Assembly (NCBI GenBank): GCA_027603065.1
Contig: JADGJP010000015.1
Coordinates: 124,001-188,000, forward strand
Reading direction: 5' to 3'
From: Geranomyces variabilis
Taxonomy: Eukaryota; Chytridiomycota; Chytridiomycetes; Spizellomycetales; Powellomycetaceae
DNA: 64,000 bases
The stretch's first letter is position 1, and every line of letters begins with the position of its first letter. This document shows positions 32,244 to 44,543 of the stretch, piece by piece. The notes beneath the pieces are model-generated. The model made no database searches, was not told the DNA's origin, and saw only the letters and a list, made by a program, of their open reading frames with translations. The translations under genes were made by a program, and so were the position numbers.

Positions 32244-34749
32244 ATGTGGGGACCGCCAAATAACGCCTTTGTCCAGGCCATAGCGCCCAAAATATCGTCT
32301 GCTGTCATCTCTCGCTCGTGGCTTCTGCTATTCGCCGTCCATGCAATGCTTCTATGCTGGTCGCTCTCCCTACGCGACGTTTTTGGCCTTGGTGGGTTCG
32401 GCAAACATAGTCTAGGGAGGGAGTCTGTTCCACGCATGCGCAGAAATACTTATATCGACGTGTTGCTGCTAAAGGCTTGCTGTGGAAGATGTTTCATCCC
32501 GTTATGTGGTTTATAAGCATCGTCGCCTCATTGCCGATTGCCACGACACTGTTTCTGCGTGCCAACAATCTGCAAGGTGCGTTGTGGCGAAACCTGCCCT
32601 CGTGGCTGGAAAACTTGGCGGGCAAACTGGTTGCTCATACGGCGTCGGCTTCCGCGCAATTTCCGTTTGTAGTCCAACGTCAAGCGGCAAAGAGTCGTCT
32701 GATGGCTGTGGTTGCATTTTTCGACCAGCAAATGGCGATGTCTGCGGGAGCTCACGTGGTGTCTGCGGTGACACTCGGCCTCTCCTACTTGTGGATCAGC
32801 GAACGAACATTAGTGCCTTCTGTCTTCTTTTACCCTGAAGGGTACGTATGGGTGTGCCGAAATTCACCGTAATTCACTCGCTGCTGTCCAGGCTTACCCT
32901 GTGTCCCTTTTCAGCCATTTTAACCCTCCGCAATTGAACGAAGACCTGGTCTTCATCCTCTCATATTGCGTATTCGTTGGTGTCGCCTACGCTCTACACC
33001 GCCGGTTTGCAGAAAAGGACCACTTGCAGTTCTTGCCCGTGCAGCGATCGTTTTGGTGGCGGATCAAGCTTCAAGTGCCGACCAGCTTCCGAAACGCCAT
33101 TGTCTTGGGATCAAAGCTCATGCTGTCGTATCTTGTCATATATGCCGTGTTTGGATCAAGGATCTACCATTTTGCGTCTGGCCTCGTCGCCCCGTTCATG
33201 TCGGGCAAGCTTGTGACGCTCCCACAATATGTTTCGAGCACCCTCAATCTCGCCCGCGCGATACATACGTATTTAACGGGATTGTTAACGGTGTCTTGCT
33301 GGGAGCTTTTGAATCAATGGTTCGAGGTGCTTGTGACTGAGGTGAGGATTTTAAAGTTGACGGTCGAAAGCAACGAGCGACTTCCAGGCTGACCACGTTC
33401 CGTTTTCATCAGTTTTACGGCCATGACACAAACGTCTCCACCGCCGTGATGGTGGCAGGGCTGAACTTGCCTGAAACCGAGTTCGCAAAGGTACCTGCGC
33501 TATGCGCGATCCGCCGCGATCGCAACAGGATGTTGTGACTGACGTCTCGTCTAGTATTTGGCGTTCCGGCGCTTTAAATCTTTGGTCAGCTACGACCGCG
33601 CACAGCGCATCCAGCTCTACACCGAGAACGTAGACGAACCTCAACCGGCATGGAAGACGGTCTCGACCTCATGCCTGGTTCAAATTGATAACCTAAGTGA
33701 ACAGCTTGAAAAGGCGCAAAAACCGCGACAAGTGCAACCACGAAAGACGGCTCTACCGCTGAACCCAGTCGCCGCATCGATCGTGGCCCGGCCAACGGCG
33801 GCGAAAAAACGATCGGGTATGAGCAAACTAGCGTTGCGCGCACGCAATATGCTGTATCCACCAAACAGCCCTGGTCGAGTGCCGTTAGACGGCGATGAGA
33901 CTGCAACAGGCACAACTACGACGGCATCAACAACCGTGTTGAACGAAAAGGGATGGCATAATGATGCGAAACGGGAGGAAATCCCTCTGCTGCTGCGAAA
34001 GCGGGCAGTGGAGGCCACCGATGATTTGGCACCGCCTGTGATTGTTAGGCTGACGACTCAGCCGCGGCAAAAAAAGCAAGTAGCGGAAGCACCAAAGTTT
34101 TATGGATCCAAAGGCGAGCAAACGATGGAGGTGATTTGTGCGCGGGTGAATAGCTTCTCGTGGGGCCGATGGTTGGCTGGCGAGACGCTGTCTCGGCAAA
34201 CCCAGTTCTTGTTCAGAGATATGCAAATCCAGATGTGGGCAATTGAAGGTAAGCGATTCCCGCAGAAGGATGCCTACCGGACGGCGTCTTGGATCTCACG
34301 CTTGTCTCTTTTCTGCATCGTCAACAGGAATCACGTCACTGGTAACATCCGCTGCGCTCCACCCCGAGGAAGACAAGTTTGGCCAGGTCAGCCAGGATCT
34401 CGCGACAGTCATCGAGTGCCTGCTCCGCTGCCAGGCAGCCGTCGAGCTGCGCATCCGGACCCCGCCGCTTTCACCCGATGTCGACCCGCGGTTCTTTAAG
34501 GCGCTTGCGTCGTCGCAGGTTGTGCCGCGACAAGCGTGGGCAGTATTGCAATGTAAGTACTACTCACCCACATAATCTTTGCACACGCAAACACTCATTG
34601 ACTGGCATCACCGCACTTTTTCGCTTTGTTCAGTGCTCCAGAACTCGCTGTACCGGATAGCACGCGCTTGGTACGTCCCGCTAGGCAAAGTGCCGCTCAA
34701 GCCAAAATATGCAGACATGTTTCAGCGGTACCTAGATTTTAAGGAATGA
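32244..34749 (+). CDS. NDC1: Nucleoporin NDC1 (nuclear pore membrane protein)
   Basis: Seven exons: 32244-32391, 32475-32841, 32915-33341, 33413-33490, 33555-34248, 34328-34552 and 34634-34749, 684 residues. The N-terminal half carries several hydrophobic segments (SWLLLFAVHAMLLCWSLSL, FHPVMWFISIVASLPIATTL, LVFILSYCVFVGVAYAL, MLSYLVIYAVFGSRIY) separated by amphipathic loops, as in the Ndc1-Nup family. The soluble C-terminal half contains the conserved YLAFRRFKSLVSYDRAQRIQ start, a variable basic linker, then SLVTSAALHPEEDKFGQVSQDL and VLQLLQNSLYRIARAWY. Ndc1 anchors the pore, and in yeasts the spindle pole body, in the nuclear envelope. For exon 3 the downstream of two nearby acceptors fits the frame and the family. 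Confidence 0.88.
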
Positions 34750-34956
34750 AGAGAGCGGCCGTCTGTGTACTTCAATACAATGCAAAGGGCTTGGCCATCA
34801 CAGCTTTTTTTTTTCACGATCATTTTTGATGGTATTTCGGCAAAAAAGAATGATGAGTAAAGGAAGAAAAACAAAAAGTTCCAAAGTCCAGTTGTCCTCG
34901 CCAGCTGGGGCGGTTTGCTTTCTTGCGGGTCATGTTTTCTGGGTCAGGAGCAAGGG

Positions 34957-37900
34957 CTATGAAGAAAAGTCTCTGGTCAAAAACAGCATCGACGCTATGC
35001 TCGCATAGGAGGCCTTTTTTTTCAAACTCACCCCACTCTGCGCCGCCCGTTCCTTTTCCTCCGCCTCCTTCAACTCCTTCGCCTTCTTCTCCTGATGCAC
35101 TTTCAACATGCGCTCCTCATACACCAAACGAATCTTAATCGCCATATCATCATAGTCTGCGAGAATTGACTGCAGGTCTGGTCGTTCAAGGCGGTAAGCC
35201 ACCGTGTCTGCGGCGGCTTTAATCGTCGCTGTGCGGGGCACGTCGCCGAGGAGGGCGACTTCGCCAAAAAAGGCGCCGTCGGAGAGGCAGGCGACGCGGT
35301 TTCCTGCGACGATGATTTCGACTGTGCCGGAGAGGATAAAGTACATTTCGGTGCCGACCTGTCGGAAAAATTAAAGCACAAAAAATAAGGAACACAACGG
35401 ACCGGCGATATGTGAGCGTGCGCAGGGGAATTGAAAAAAAGATGGCTAAGCGCCTTTTGCACACTCCTTACCCGTCCTTGCTCAAAGATTGTATCGCCTT
35501 GGATATAATACACCGCCCGCAGTGCCCGCGCAATCCGCCCGAGAAAGTTGTGGTCGCGCCCATCGCCGACGTTGCGGGATAAGAAATTGACTTTGGCAAT
35601 CAGGTCACGGCAATTGTGCACGGTGATTTCCTGTTCACCAATCAAAGGAAGTCAGCTCAACGAACGGAACTTCAATGCCTGTTTGTTTTCTTTTTTTGAT
35701 AACTTACTTCGCGCAAACTGTCATTTAGCTCCTTCACAATGGCCGTTTCGTCAAAGTATTTGCCTCGATACTTTAGCTGGAAATAGTTACGAACTTTGGT
35801 CTTGAGCTGCGTGTTCAAGTTTTTGTACAGCATGTACTCGTTCACTTCGTCCATTTTCTCCTTGTACAGCCGACCCGAGGAGTCGAGCCCGAAACTGAAC
35901 GATGAAATTGTACCGACCAGCGAGGCGTAGAGAAGCGCGCCGATGAGGCAGCTGATGATGGCGCACCATTGCTCGTACGCTGTTACCGGCCTGAACAAAG
36001 GAGTGCGAGATAATGTGAGCATGAAAAAAGATCCAACCAGGAAAGTTATGGGGGGGCGAGCTGACTCAACCTGAAGCCTGTAATCGGAAATGTGTTTCCG
36101 ATAGCTTGAAAAAACGCATAAGTATACTGACTCCCCGGCGACCGCTGCAGCACCGCCTGCAAATCATTTGACTGCCAGCTCTGCCAATCCGTAAGCTGGC
36201 CCATCAAAAACATCCCGCAAGCATATATATGCAAGTACACGAGCAGCAGGCCTCCGAAAAGCCACACGCTCATAAAGCTTCCTCCCAAGCCCGACACCGT
36301 CTGTACCCAGATGCTGATATTGCCGTATAGCGGGTTATTTGAGATTATTGGGAACAGACGGCGTAATCGCAGCAGCCGGATGAGGAGCACGCATTGCAAG
36401 TTGGGTATGTCGTGGCCTTCAAGTACTTCGTAGAATGGAAAGACGGTGACGATGTCGAGCCAGAAGTTGTAGATCAGGTACGAGCCTATCGACTCGAGCA
36501 GCGGCACAGCGACGCCGTCGCGTGTGCTGAGGGTAAAGAACTGGATGAGTGTGTCGATGGCGAAGAGGACCATTAGCACCGTGCTGAATGGTACTATGTC
36601 CAGGTGCGCGCTGGCGAATGAGACACCGATCGTAAGCGCAAAGATGCTGATCAGGTACATCACTGATATTCAAAAGGCGAGGTCAGGCCGATTTGCGGGT
36701 CACGCTGCTTGCAGCTCCTTTGCGTTTTAAGCTGCGAGCGGGCTTTCATTGTATTTCTTTACTTACCAGACATGAGGACCTCCCAAAACACAAAAGCCAC
36801 GGATCTCCGATGTAACAGTAGCGACGGGTTGTGCACATGCACTTGCTTGATGGCGCCTTCGTATTCTGTTTGCGGAAGCTTTGTCCGAAACTCGTTGTAT
36901 CGAGGCGTCGCGCAAAGCATGATGTACAGCTGTTTCCAGAATGGATGCTGCTTCAAAGGCGGCGCGGCCTGATTTGATGGCGGCAGAGCAGAAGCTGGCG
37001 GCACCGGCTTGGCAGGTGGCGCCACGGCTGTCGATTGTTGCGCGACTGCCATAGCCTTCTCACTCGCGCGACTTTTCTGAGCAACAATTGTTTGATCTCG
37101 CCGCGCCGGTATGCCAATGCTGTTTTCCTCTGTATGTGAAAGAACATTTTGCAAAGAAGATCAATTTTCGGCATCGTATGAGAAAGCATTTGTGTGAAAA
37201 AACTGGGGAGTCTGCGTTACCATCAGGCTCCATCTCCGGACCATCTTCAAAATCTAATTCGAACAAGAATGTAAGAAGGCTGTGTAAATGCGCAGCATCA
37301 TTTTCTCTGAACCCACCAGAAGTGCTTCGTGGTATGGTGCTTAGCGCCCGCCGAGCAGGATATCCTTTGCCTGCACTTTCTTCGAGGCTTTCAAGGCTGT
37401 CATCCGCGTTTTGAGTCGAAAGGTGCGGCACGAGCGCCTCGACATCGTGGTCCTTATCCCTCATCGCCGCCGCCTGAGCAGTGTTTGTTGGCCTAGGCAT
37501 GCTGGCCCAAAATCCGCCACCGGTTGCTGGCGTTGCCGACCGCGACACCATTAACGGCCGGTCCATCCTATCGTTTGTGATGATTCGCAGCATCGACCCC
37601 AGTCCTCTAATGCTGACAGCTGATAGCGACGGTATAAGTCCAGGCCGCTCTGCCGGGATAGGAGCTAGCGACCTAATGGACTGCATGCTGATGGCCCACT
37701 CGACAGCCTCATCCAGCGGCACGGCGGTAACGGCGGCAACCTGCGCACTGGCGTCATGACTAGCTCTGCGCGGCAAGACCTCTGAATCTAATAGGCTGGA
37801 GCGTCGTACGACGCCGCCAGGGCCGACAAGCGGCCGCGGTACGTGAAAAGAACCCACAGACGGTCTTGAACTTGCTAGGCGAAAGCCAAAACCGGCGCCT

Positions 37901-38507
37901 ACTGATCCAGTGCTGGCGGCAGACGGCAGACCAGAGTCCATACCGCTATTAGCACTAGCGTCGGCGCTTTTGCCAATGTGCGTTTTGACCTGCACCATCA
38001 AGACGTTCTACAGTGGGGCATGCGGGGGAGGGAGGTCGGTCAGAATGGCTGTCTGAAAATAAAATATCCGTTGTACTGGTCCCAAATACCCGCAGTTTTT
38101 CTTACCATCTTGGTCTGCAAGTTTGCGAGGATTGCATGCTGTGCTCTGAGTTGGTCGTTGAATGCAATGAGCTGTTTGAGACAGTCGTCGATTGACGCGG
38201 CCATTAAGGGCGGTAGGTGCAGCCGTGGGGTGGTGCCGCTCGTGTGCGCGGAGGAGTCAGGTGGTTGCGATGAAGTTGTTGACAGCGTGGGCTCGCTATG
38301 CCGTTTGCCTTTGTCGCTCTCTGGCGACGGTGTTATAAGCGGCGGCGGCAGCATTACGCACGGGCCATGCACTCTATCGGCAGCAATGGGGAGGCTCTGT
38401 TGTGTCTCTCCTTTTTTGGGCAGCCCCGACTCATGCATACCGAACTCTGTCGAGATTTGAGCCGACAGCCTGGTCGGAGCGCGCCGTGTCCTAGATCTAG
38501 GATGCAT
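34957..38507 (-). CDS. HCN/CNG-like cyclic-nucleotide-gated cation channel
   Basis: Seven exons: 38507-38106, 38007-37221, 37129-36767, 36662-36071, 35990-35708, 35630-35472 and 35358-34957, 995 residues. A long disordered N-terminus (about 1-470) leads to six membrane segments. S4 contains the short basic pattern LIRLLRLRRLF. The pore loop YTYAFFQAIGNTFPITGFRP crosses the exon 4/5 junction and lacks a GYG filter. The C-linker is HCN-like (LDSSGRLYKEKMDEVNEYM, then YRGKYFDETAIVKELNDSLR). The cyclic-nucleotide domain has the phosphate cassette FFGEVALLGDVPRTA intact. Chytrid and blastocladian fungi have related channels linked to zoospore signalling. The end is uncertain: a GTGAGT inside the last exon (near 35030) could be a donor to an unseen exon. 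Confidence 0.88.
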
Positions 38508-38573
38508 TCAGGAGCGACTTTCGAGTCTCCGACCCCCGGGCCCAACAACGACAGACAACCAACCAACCATCCC

Positions 38574-40177
38574 ATGGCCGACGCTCCAATAACGACAGCA
38601 ACTGCTGCTGCTGTTCCTGCTGCTGCTGCATCACCGCCAGGCGCTGCTTCAAGTGCATTGCTAGAGCAGTTCACAAACAACCCTTACTTCTCCGCTGGGT
38701 AAACTTGGACAGTTTTCACCGGCCTACTTGCAACACCACAACGCGCTCAACAACGTGTGTTCTTCCTTGACTTGTATCCAGCTTCGGCCTCATCGGCGTA
38801 ACAGCCGGTCTCGCTGTGCTCAAGCAGGGCGCTGTGCACGGCGTGACTTTTGCTCGCCGCCGGTTGCTCGTCACGCTAGAAATCCCCAGCAAAGACCAGA
38901 GCTACGCCTGGTTCCTGCAGTGGATGAGTGCACAGGGCGCGCGGAGAAACGCGCATCAGCTTGCCGTCGAGACGAGCTTTGTGCGTCGCGACAATGGCAG
39001 CGTTCAAAGCAACTTTTCGCTGGTCCCAGGCCCGGGCAGGCACTACATACGGTACGACGGCGCCTGGTTTCAGGTGCGGAAAACAATCTCGCAACGAACG
39101 AGAAAAATAGGGAGCAGCCTTCTCGGAGCAAATGATCTAAAGCCCTCGCTCCTTCGGTATCATTAGGTCGAGCGGCAACGCGAACGCAACATGATTGATC
39201 TGAAAAGCGGCACGCCATGGGAGACAATCACTCTCACCACTCTGTCCCGCGACCGCCAGCTCTTTGCCAAAATGCTCGAAGCCGCAAAGGGCGCCGCGCT
39301 CGCAAAGGAAGAAGGCAAAACCGTTGTCTACACCAGCTACGGACCCGAATGGCGGCCATTTGGAAACCCACGCAAACGCCGTCCCGTTGCGTCGGTCGTG
39401 CTCAGTGGCGGCATCGCCGAGGATATCGTTGCAGATGTTCGCGCGTTTTTGACGGGCGGCAAATGGTATCATGACCGCGGGATTCCGTACCGAAGGGGAT
39501 ATTTGCTCTATGGTCCGCCGGGTAGCGGGAAGACTAGCTTTATCCAGGCGCTCGCTGGCGAGCTCGAGTATAATATCTGTGTCATGAATCTGAGTGAAAG
39601 GGGAATGACGGATGATAGGTTGAGCCATTTGCTCAACCATGCGCCGCCAAGAAGCATCATTCTGCTCGAAGATGTGGACGCTGCATTCATCAACCGCGCG
39701 CAGACTGACAAGCAAGGGTGCGTCTAGTCTATTGTCTGGTCACCACTGTCATGCAAGCAAACTTATCGTTTTCCTTTCTCTTTCAGCTTCCAATCAATGG
39801 TAACCTTCAGCGGTCTCCTCAATTCACTCGACGGCGTTACCTCCTCCGAAGAGCGCATCATCTTCATGACCACCAACCACGTGTCTCGCCTCGACCCGGC
39901 ACTGATCCGCCCGGGACGCGTGGACGTCAAGGTCCTCCTCGACGACGCAAATGCCGACCAGGCACGGCAGATGTTTTTGCGGTTTTTTGTTGGCGAGACA
40001 AAGCTGGCGGATGAGTTTGTGCAAGCGGTGGATTTCGCGACTAACCGTGTCAGCCCGGCGCAGTTGCAGGGTCATTTTGTGGTACATAGGGATAGTGCCC
40101 GTGCGGCAGTAGATAATGCGCGGAATCTTGTTTTTGCAGGCGGCAGAGAAGGTGGAGGAGACACGAAGGAATTATAA
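38574..40177 (+). CDS. BCS1: Mitochondrial AAA chaperone Bcs1
   Basis: Exons 38574-38698, 38782-39073, 39167-39717 and 39787-40177, 452 residues, close to yeast Bcs1 (456). An Ala-rich N-terminus and the hydrophobic [14 protein letters not shown] segment (about 42-57) form the single membrane anchor with internal targeting. The BCS1-specific domain includes [20 protein letters not shown] and [20 protein letters not shown]. The AAA module has Walker [12 protein letters not shown], Walker [12 protein letters not shown], and [19 protein letters not shown]. Bcs1 moves the folded Rieske protein Rip1 across the inner membrane to complete complex III. It starts 66 bp from the divergent channel gene. 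Confidence 0.96.
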
Positions 40178-40261
40178 GCATAGTTACAGTTTAGTATTCA
40201 TAAATTATCATCTGTTTCCACCAAAGAGAGGGCGTGTATTGTTTTGTGATCGCGCTTTTTA

Positions 40262-41910
40262 CTACACGGCGTATCGGCTGGTATATACCGTCCCGCCGCC
40301 GTCTGCAGGTGCTTCTTTCGACGTTCGCGCAAACTTGAGCAAGATCGCATCCAACTTCTTTTCCGTCGGCGCAAGATCGTCAACTGGCGCGGATGAGACG
40401 TAACAAAACACATTAAGAGCTGTTAGGAAAACCCGAAAAACAAAAACGGAGCCTTTCAAAAAGCACACGCAGAGCAATGACTCACTATATGGCAACATCT
40501 CATCCCGTTTCCATCGCCGGCGCATGCGAAACAGCGCATCAAAGCGCGGCTTGGCGTCTGCCGGGAGCGCGCGTTTTGGGTAGTAGATGATGGAAGGCGT
40601 TGGTGTTGTAGTGTCGGTGAGGAGGTACAGGCCGGCGATGTGGGCAAGGGCGACCGACGGCGGGGAGGTAGGGAGGGACAGTGGTGGTGGGAGCGCAGAT
40701 GACCAGGTGGTGAGGAAATTCGATAGCGGGGTCTTGCGCGACTGTGCAGAAAGCAAATCAGGTGGAGAACGGAGAGTTAGGAAAATGAATGAGCTTGGAT
40801 GGGCTTTGCAAATGTCTCGTTCCTTACCTCGGCATTCTGCAACAACGCTTCTCCAAAAAATCTCGCAATCTTTCCCTCATTTATCGCTCGCCTTCCGTCC
40901 AGCTTGCTATCCCAAAACTGGTCCAAAATCCCGCGCACAACCGTTTCCGGCACCTCATCCGCCTCTCCCGCCATCGCAGAAATGCAATCTTCTACATCCA
41001 AGTCGCGCACATCCAAATCCTCCGCAGCACAAGACGCGAGGAGCAGACGGAGCGAAGTGGCGAGGTAATTTGGGGCAAGGATGCGGTAGGAGGAGGATAT
41101 GCAGATTGCACCCAGGTGGGTCAGCGCGTTGGCGAGTTCGGTAGTTGAGCATTGAACGAGGGTTTGTAAATCGGCAAGGGTATACGTCTTTCGCTGAGGC
41201 TCGTTCGAGCGAAGCTGATCGTAAAGAAGAGCGAGAATCAGGTCACCGCTTATGAGGGTAAGCGGGTTCGCTTAATACATGGTGAAACGCACCCTTTTGC
41301 TCCTCTCGCGTTCTTCCTCCACCGGGCCATCATAAAGAGCCTGCTCCAGCAGCTCACGCAGCTTATCGACCCGCGGGCGAGTCGATACCAACTCCATATA
41401 TCCAGACATACATGCGTCGACACTGTAACCCTTGGCCTGCTGCCGCGTCAGCAAGGTTGTATTTGATGTTTGCACTTCCCGAATAGCGTATGTGGCATCG
41501 CGGGTGCATAGCACGGCTTCATCGTTGGGGAGGCCACGAATGACAAGGCTGGGCGGGGAACATGTTATACAAATGTTCATTATTTTCGGTCGGTGGTGCG
41601 CTGAGCGAACGCTTGGTTCTGAGACTCACAGCGGAGAGGGGTCGGCGTTCACAGCAGAACGCTGCTGTTTGGGAGACGAGGCCGGCGTGGAGGCATACAG
41701 TGCAGCGACTTCGGCTGGCAGCTCCAGAAGGAAGAAGCGGTCGGCGTTTGCATTGAGGTCTGGGGAAAACACAATGTCGGACATGCTGGGCAAAGAATTC
41801 TCAGCGTAAAAAAGCTGACGCGCCTGAGCACATCCCGAGTCCGCCACATGAGGCTGTCGACATTTGAGAAGCCGACGCAGCTTGAGTGCATCCTCGTGGG
41901 AAGTTTGCAT
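40262..41910 (-). CDS. DCC1: Sister chromatid cohesion protein Dcc1
   Basis: Five exons: 41910-41630, 41548-41293, 41214-40828, 40741-40486 and 40383-40262, 433 residues. Family motifs: FFLLELPAEVAALY, then across the first intron LLVIRGLPNDEAVLCTRDATY, and EVQTSNTTLL. The C-terminal winged-helix part has CSTTELANALTHLGAI, and LDQFWDSKLDG. Dcc1 joins Ctf8 and Ctf18 in the alternative clamp loader that acts with PCNA and DNA polymerase epsilon in cohesion. The second intron was extended to the acceptor before LRSNEPQRK because the nearer AG leaves a stop in every frame. Another PCNA-loader gene, the RFC subunit, lies about 28 kb away; that is probably coincidence. Confidence 0.88.
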
Positions 41911-42454
41911 TTAGGAGGATTCAAGACGCAGGTCCACTGCTGGAGACCATCATGGACGTCGACCCTCAAACATCCTTCAACGTTTACTCACTAATTGTCA
42001 CCTCAGGTCCCCGCGAAATCTCTATTTTCGGCCGCTGCACGGCATGCCCTGCCGGTGTTCGAGACAACTCGGTGCAGCGTTGTGAGCAGCTGTAGAATTC
42101 GCCCACGGTCAAGACCATACAAGGGGTTTCACATCAACGTAAGTTTGGTCTTCTCTTAAGACTGGGATTTGATCTGATAAGCAACGAAAACAAAGTGGAG
42201 TATGTGCATGCGATCACACCTGTTCAGCTGTGTGCTGGGCGAAACGATTATGGACTGGAAAGTAAGGACCGAAATCTTCGATCAAAGATTATCAATGACA
42301 ATCGATGCTGTTGTTACTTCATTTAGACGACCTTAATAAATAACACATCACATACCTGTCTCTTTTGAATGCTTGCACAAAGGGGAATCATATTATTGGC
42401 ATATCACATTAAAATTAGTAACAAGTAATAACTTGGGTGCGTTAGCAATATCAA
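41911..42454. other. Interval between DCC1 and tRNA-Glu
   Basis: 544 bp, AT-rich toward the tRNA. No protein or RNA gene recognised. Confidence 0.5.
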
Positions 42455-42526
42455 TCCCTCGTGGTCCAACGGTTAGGATTTCACGCTTTCACCGTGACGG
42501 CCAGGGTTCGACTCCCTGCGGGGGAG
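42455..42526 (+). tRNA. tRNA-Glu (anticodon UUC)
   Basis: A 72-nt cloverleaf without intron. The 7-bp acceptor stem pairs TCCCTCG with CGGGGGA. The D-arm has TGGTCCAACGGTTAGGAT, which is also the A box. The anticodon stem TCACG/CGTGA holds the loop CTTTCAC with anticodon TTC at 42488-42490. The T-arm has AGGGTTCGACTCCCT (B box). The discriminator base is G and CCA is not encoded, as expected in eukaryotes. An A/T-rich stretch follows at a short distance, with a TTTTTTGTTTTT run suited to RNA polymerase III termination near 42547. Confidence 0.97.
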
Positions 42527-42932
42527 ATTTTGAGGTCACGGCCTTTCTTTTTTGTTTTTGTAGACAGATCCAGGGCAACATTTTGGTTGTAATATGTTTA
42601 TTGACACAGAAGGCCGTGTGTGAATGCCGGCTGCTAAGGAAAGGGAAGGTCGAGATGGGGAACAAAACAAGCGGGTTGGGGGGTGCAGTCAGTCGCTGCA
42701 GTCGGAGTGGGTCGGTCGCCTTGGAGGTTTCCTTGTGCTGCTTGTCCGTGTCGACACCGTCCCCTGCCTCGCTGCCCTGCCACCGCTTCGCCCCCCTTTC
42801 CCTTCCACTCGCATGGGCAGATTCTCAGGGATTGCCCGCCTCTCCCCAACTATCGTCGTGGCGCGCTCGCAGTCCGACCAGCCTTACTCGTCGTCATACT
42901 GCTGTTACTATTCACTGTGACGGCCAGCCCAA
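42527..42932. other. Interval between tRNA-Glu and RNH1
   Basis: 406 bp; T-rich terminator-like sequence just after the tRNA, then the probable promoter of RNH1. No coding exon recognised. Confidence 0.5.
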
Positions 42933-44538
42933 ATGCCATTCTACGCGGTAGTGAGGGGCCGGCAGGTAAAGAAACGGCGGGCGATAGCAGGGAACAGGGC
43001 TTTACTCGCAGTCACTTTTCAGTTTCTTGTTTATTTGCCTTTGTTGGTCGCTAACTTTTAATGTTTTGTTGTTTCTTTTTGGTATGTGCGTTCGCCAGCC
43101 GGGTATATACGAGTCATGGCCCGAAACCAAAGCCCAGGTCGACGGGTTTAGAGGATCGATGCAAAAGAAGTTTCCGACAAAAGGCGATGCGCAGGCGTTT
43201 ATGGATCAACACAGTCCTGGCTGGCGCGCGAGCGGCGCGGGTAGGGCAGCGCTAGGGAGTGATGGAAGTGCTGGCGGCGGTAGCGCTGCGGCAACGCCGC
43301 TGGGCGCAGCGGACGATATGGTGTTAGTGTCCCGCGAGGAGCTCCGCAGGCTAGACCAGCTTGCAGCCACCGCGCGAGCAAAACGCAGTGCTCGCTCTCC
43401 GTCGCCACCATCACCACCGCCGCGAGTGAACCCACTTGACGGCGACCGCGGCCGCGCAAAGCCACATACGACCGGAGCGCCGTCTGTCAATCCTAACAAG
43501 CGGCGGAGGTCTGCATCGCCTGTTCGCGCGGCCAGCCCGGCGGTGCAGATCCCCGGTGGTGGTTACCTCGTCAATGAAGAACTAGACGACTGGGCGCCGT
43601 TGCCGGAAGAGGGCGGCGACGTCGAGGAGGAGGCGTTTGATGAAGGTTTCATGGACGATACCGAGCTTATGGCATTTATGGCCAGCTATGACGCCGAAGC
43701 AGCAGCGACTAGTAGCAATAACCCTGCCGCCAGCCAACGAAAGTTTTACGTTGTGCTCAGGGGCCGCGCTCCCGGAATTTACGACACATTCAACGAAGCT
43801 CAAGCGCAGGTCACCGGGCAGTACACCATCCAACCCAAAGGCTTCACCACCCGCGAAGCAGCCGAAGCCTACCTGGCCGCATACAATGCGCGCAACTCGC
43901 CGAGCACCTCTGACCCAGACCCGCAAAACTCATCAACGCTGGTTGCGTTCACCGACGGCAGCGCGCTCGGCAACGGCAAGCAAGGGTGTCGCGCGGGCTG
44001 GGCAGTTGTGTTCCCGCACAACGAGAGCTGGAACTGGGCCGAAAAGATGACGGGCGGCAGGCTGACAAACAATGCGGCAGAGTACCTTGCCGCACACGCG
44101 GCAATCAAACGCGCAAACGACGAAGACCCCGCGCGTGCGAAACCACTGTATATATTTTCCGACTCCATGCTGCTGATTAACACTATGCAGATGTGGGTCG
44201 ATGCGTGGAGAAAGAACAAGTGGAAGAAGCGCGACGGCACGCCCGTGATGAACGCGCCGCTATTGCAAAACATTTTGGCTGCACAAGGATCGCGCCGGGT
44301 TTTGTGGCGGCATGTAAAAGCACATTCGGGACGAAAAGACTGGCACAGCGTGTGGAACGACAAGGCTGACCGCATGGCTAAAGACGCCGCGTTGGGTCAC
44401 CCCGGGTCAGTTGGCCCGCCACCGCTGAAAATGCATACGCGGATTGCGAAGTCCGCGTCTAGAGGCCCGGCTGGCCGTGGCCGCGCCGGCACCGGGCGCA
44501 GCTACAGCAGGCCAAGTCGAGGTGCTCGTAGTAAATGA
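42933..44538 (+). CDS. RNH1: Ribonuclease H1 with two hybrid-binding domains
   Basis: Exons 42933-42965 and 43099-44538, 490 residues. The 11-codon first exon MPFYAVVRGRQ splices to PGIYESWPETKAQVDGF to complete the first hybrid-binding domain. A second copy (FYVVLRGRAPGIYDTFNEAQ) lies near residue 230. A Ser/Arg/Pro-rich linker with acidic stretch separates them. The catalytic domain starts VAFTDGSALGNGK and carries all four acidic positions: Asp in FTDGS, Glu in NNAAEY, Asp in FSDS and Asp in NDKADRMAK. The C-terminus is an RG-rich basic tail. It degrades RNA in RNA-DNA hybrids (R-loops, primers). Two N-terminal hybrid-binding domains match budding-yeast Rnh1. Its stop lies 5 bp from the convergent amidotransferase stop. 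Confidence 0.94.
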
Positions 44539-44543
44539 ACACT

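Noticed and set aside
38574-40177. FtsH-like or cell-division AAA protein instead of Bcs1
   Set aside because: The membrane anchor plus the BCS1 N-terminal domain and no protease module point to Bcs1.
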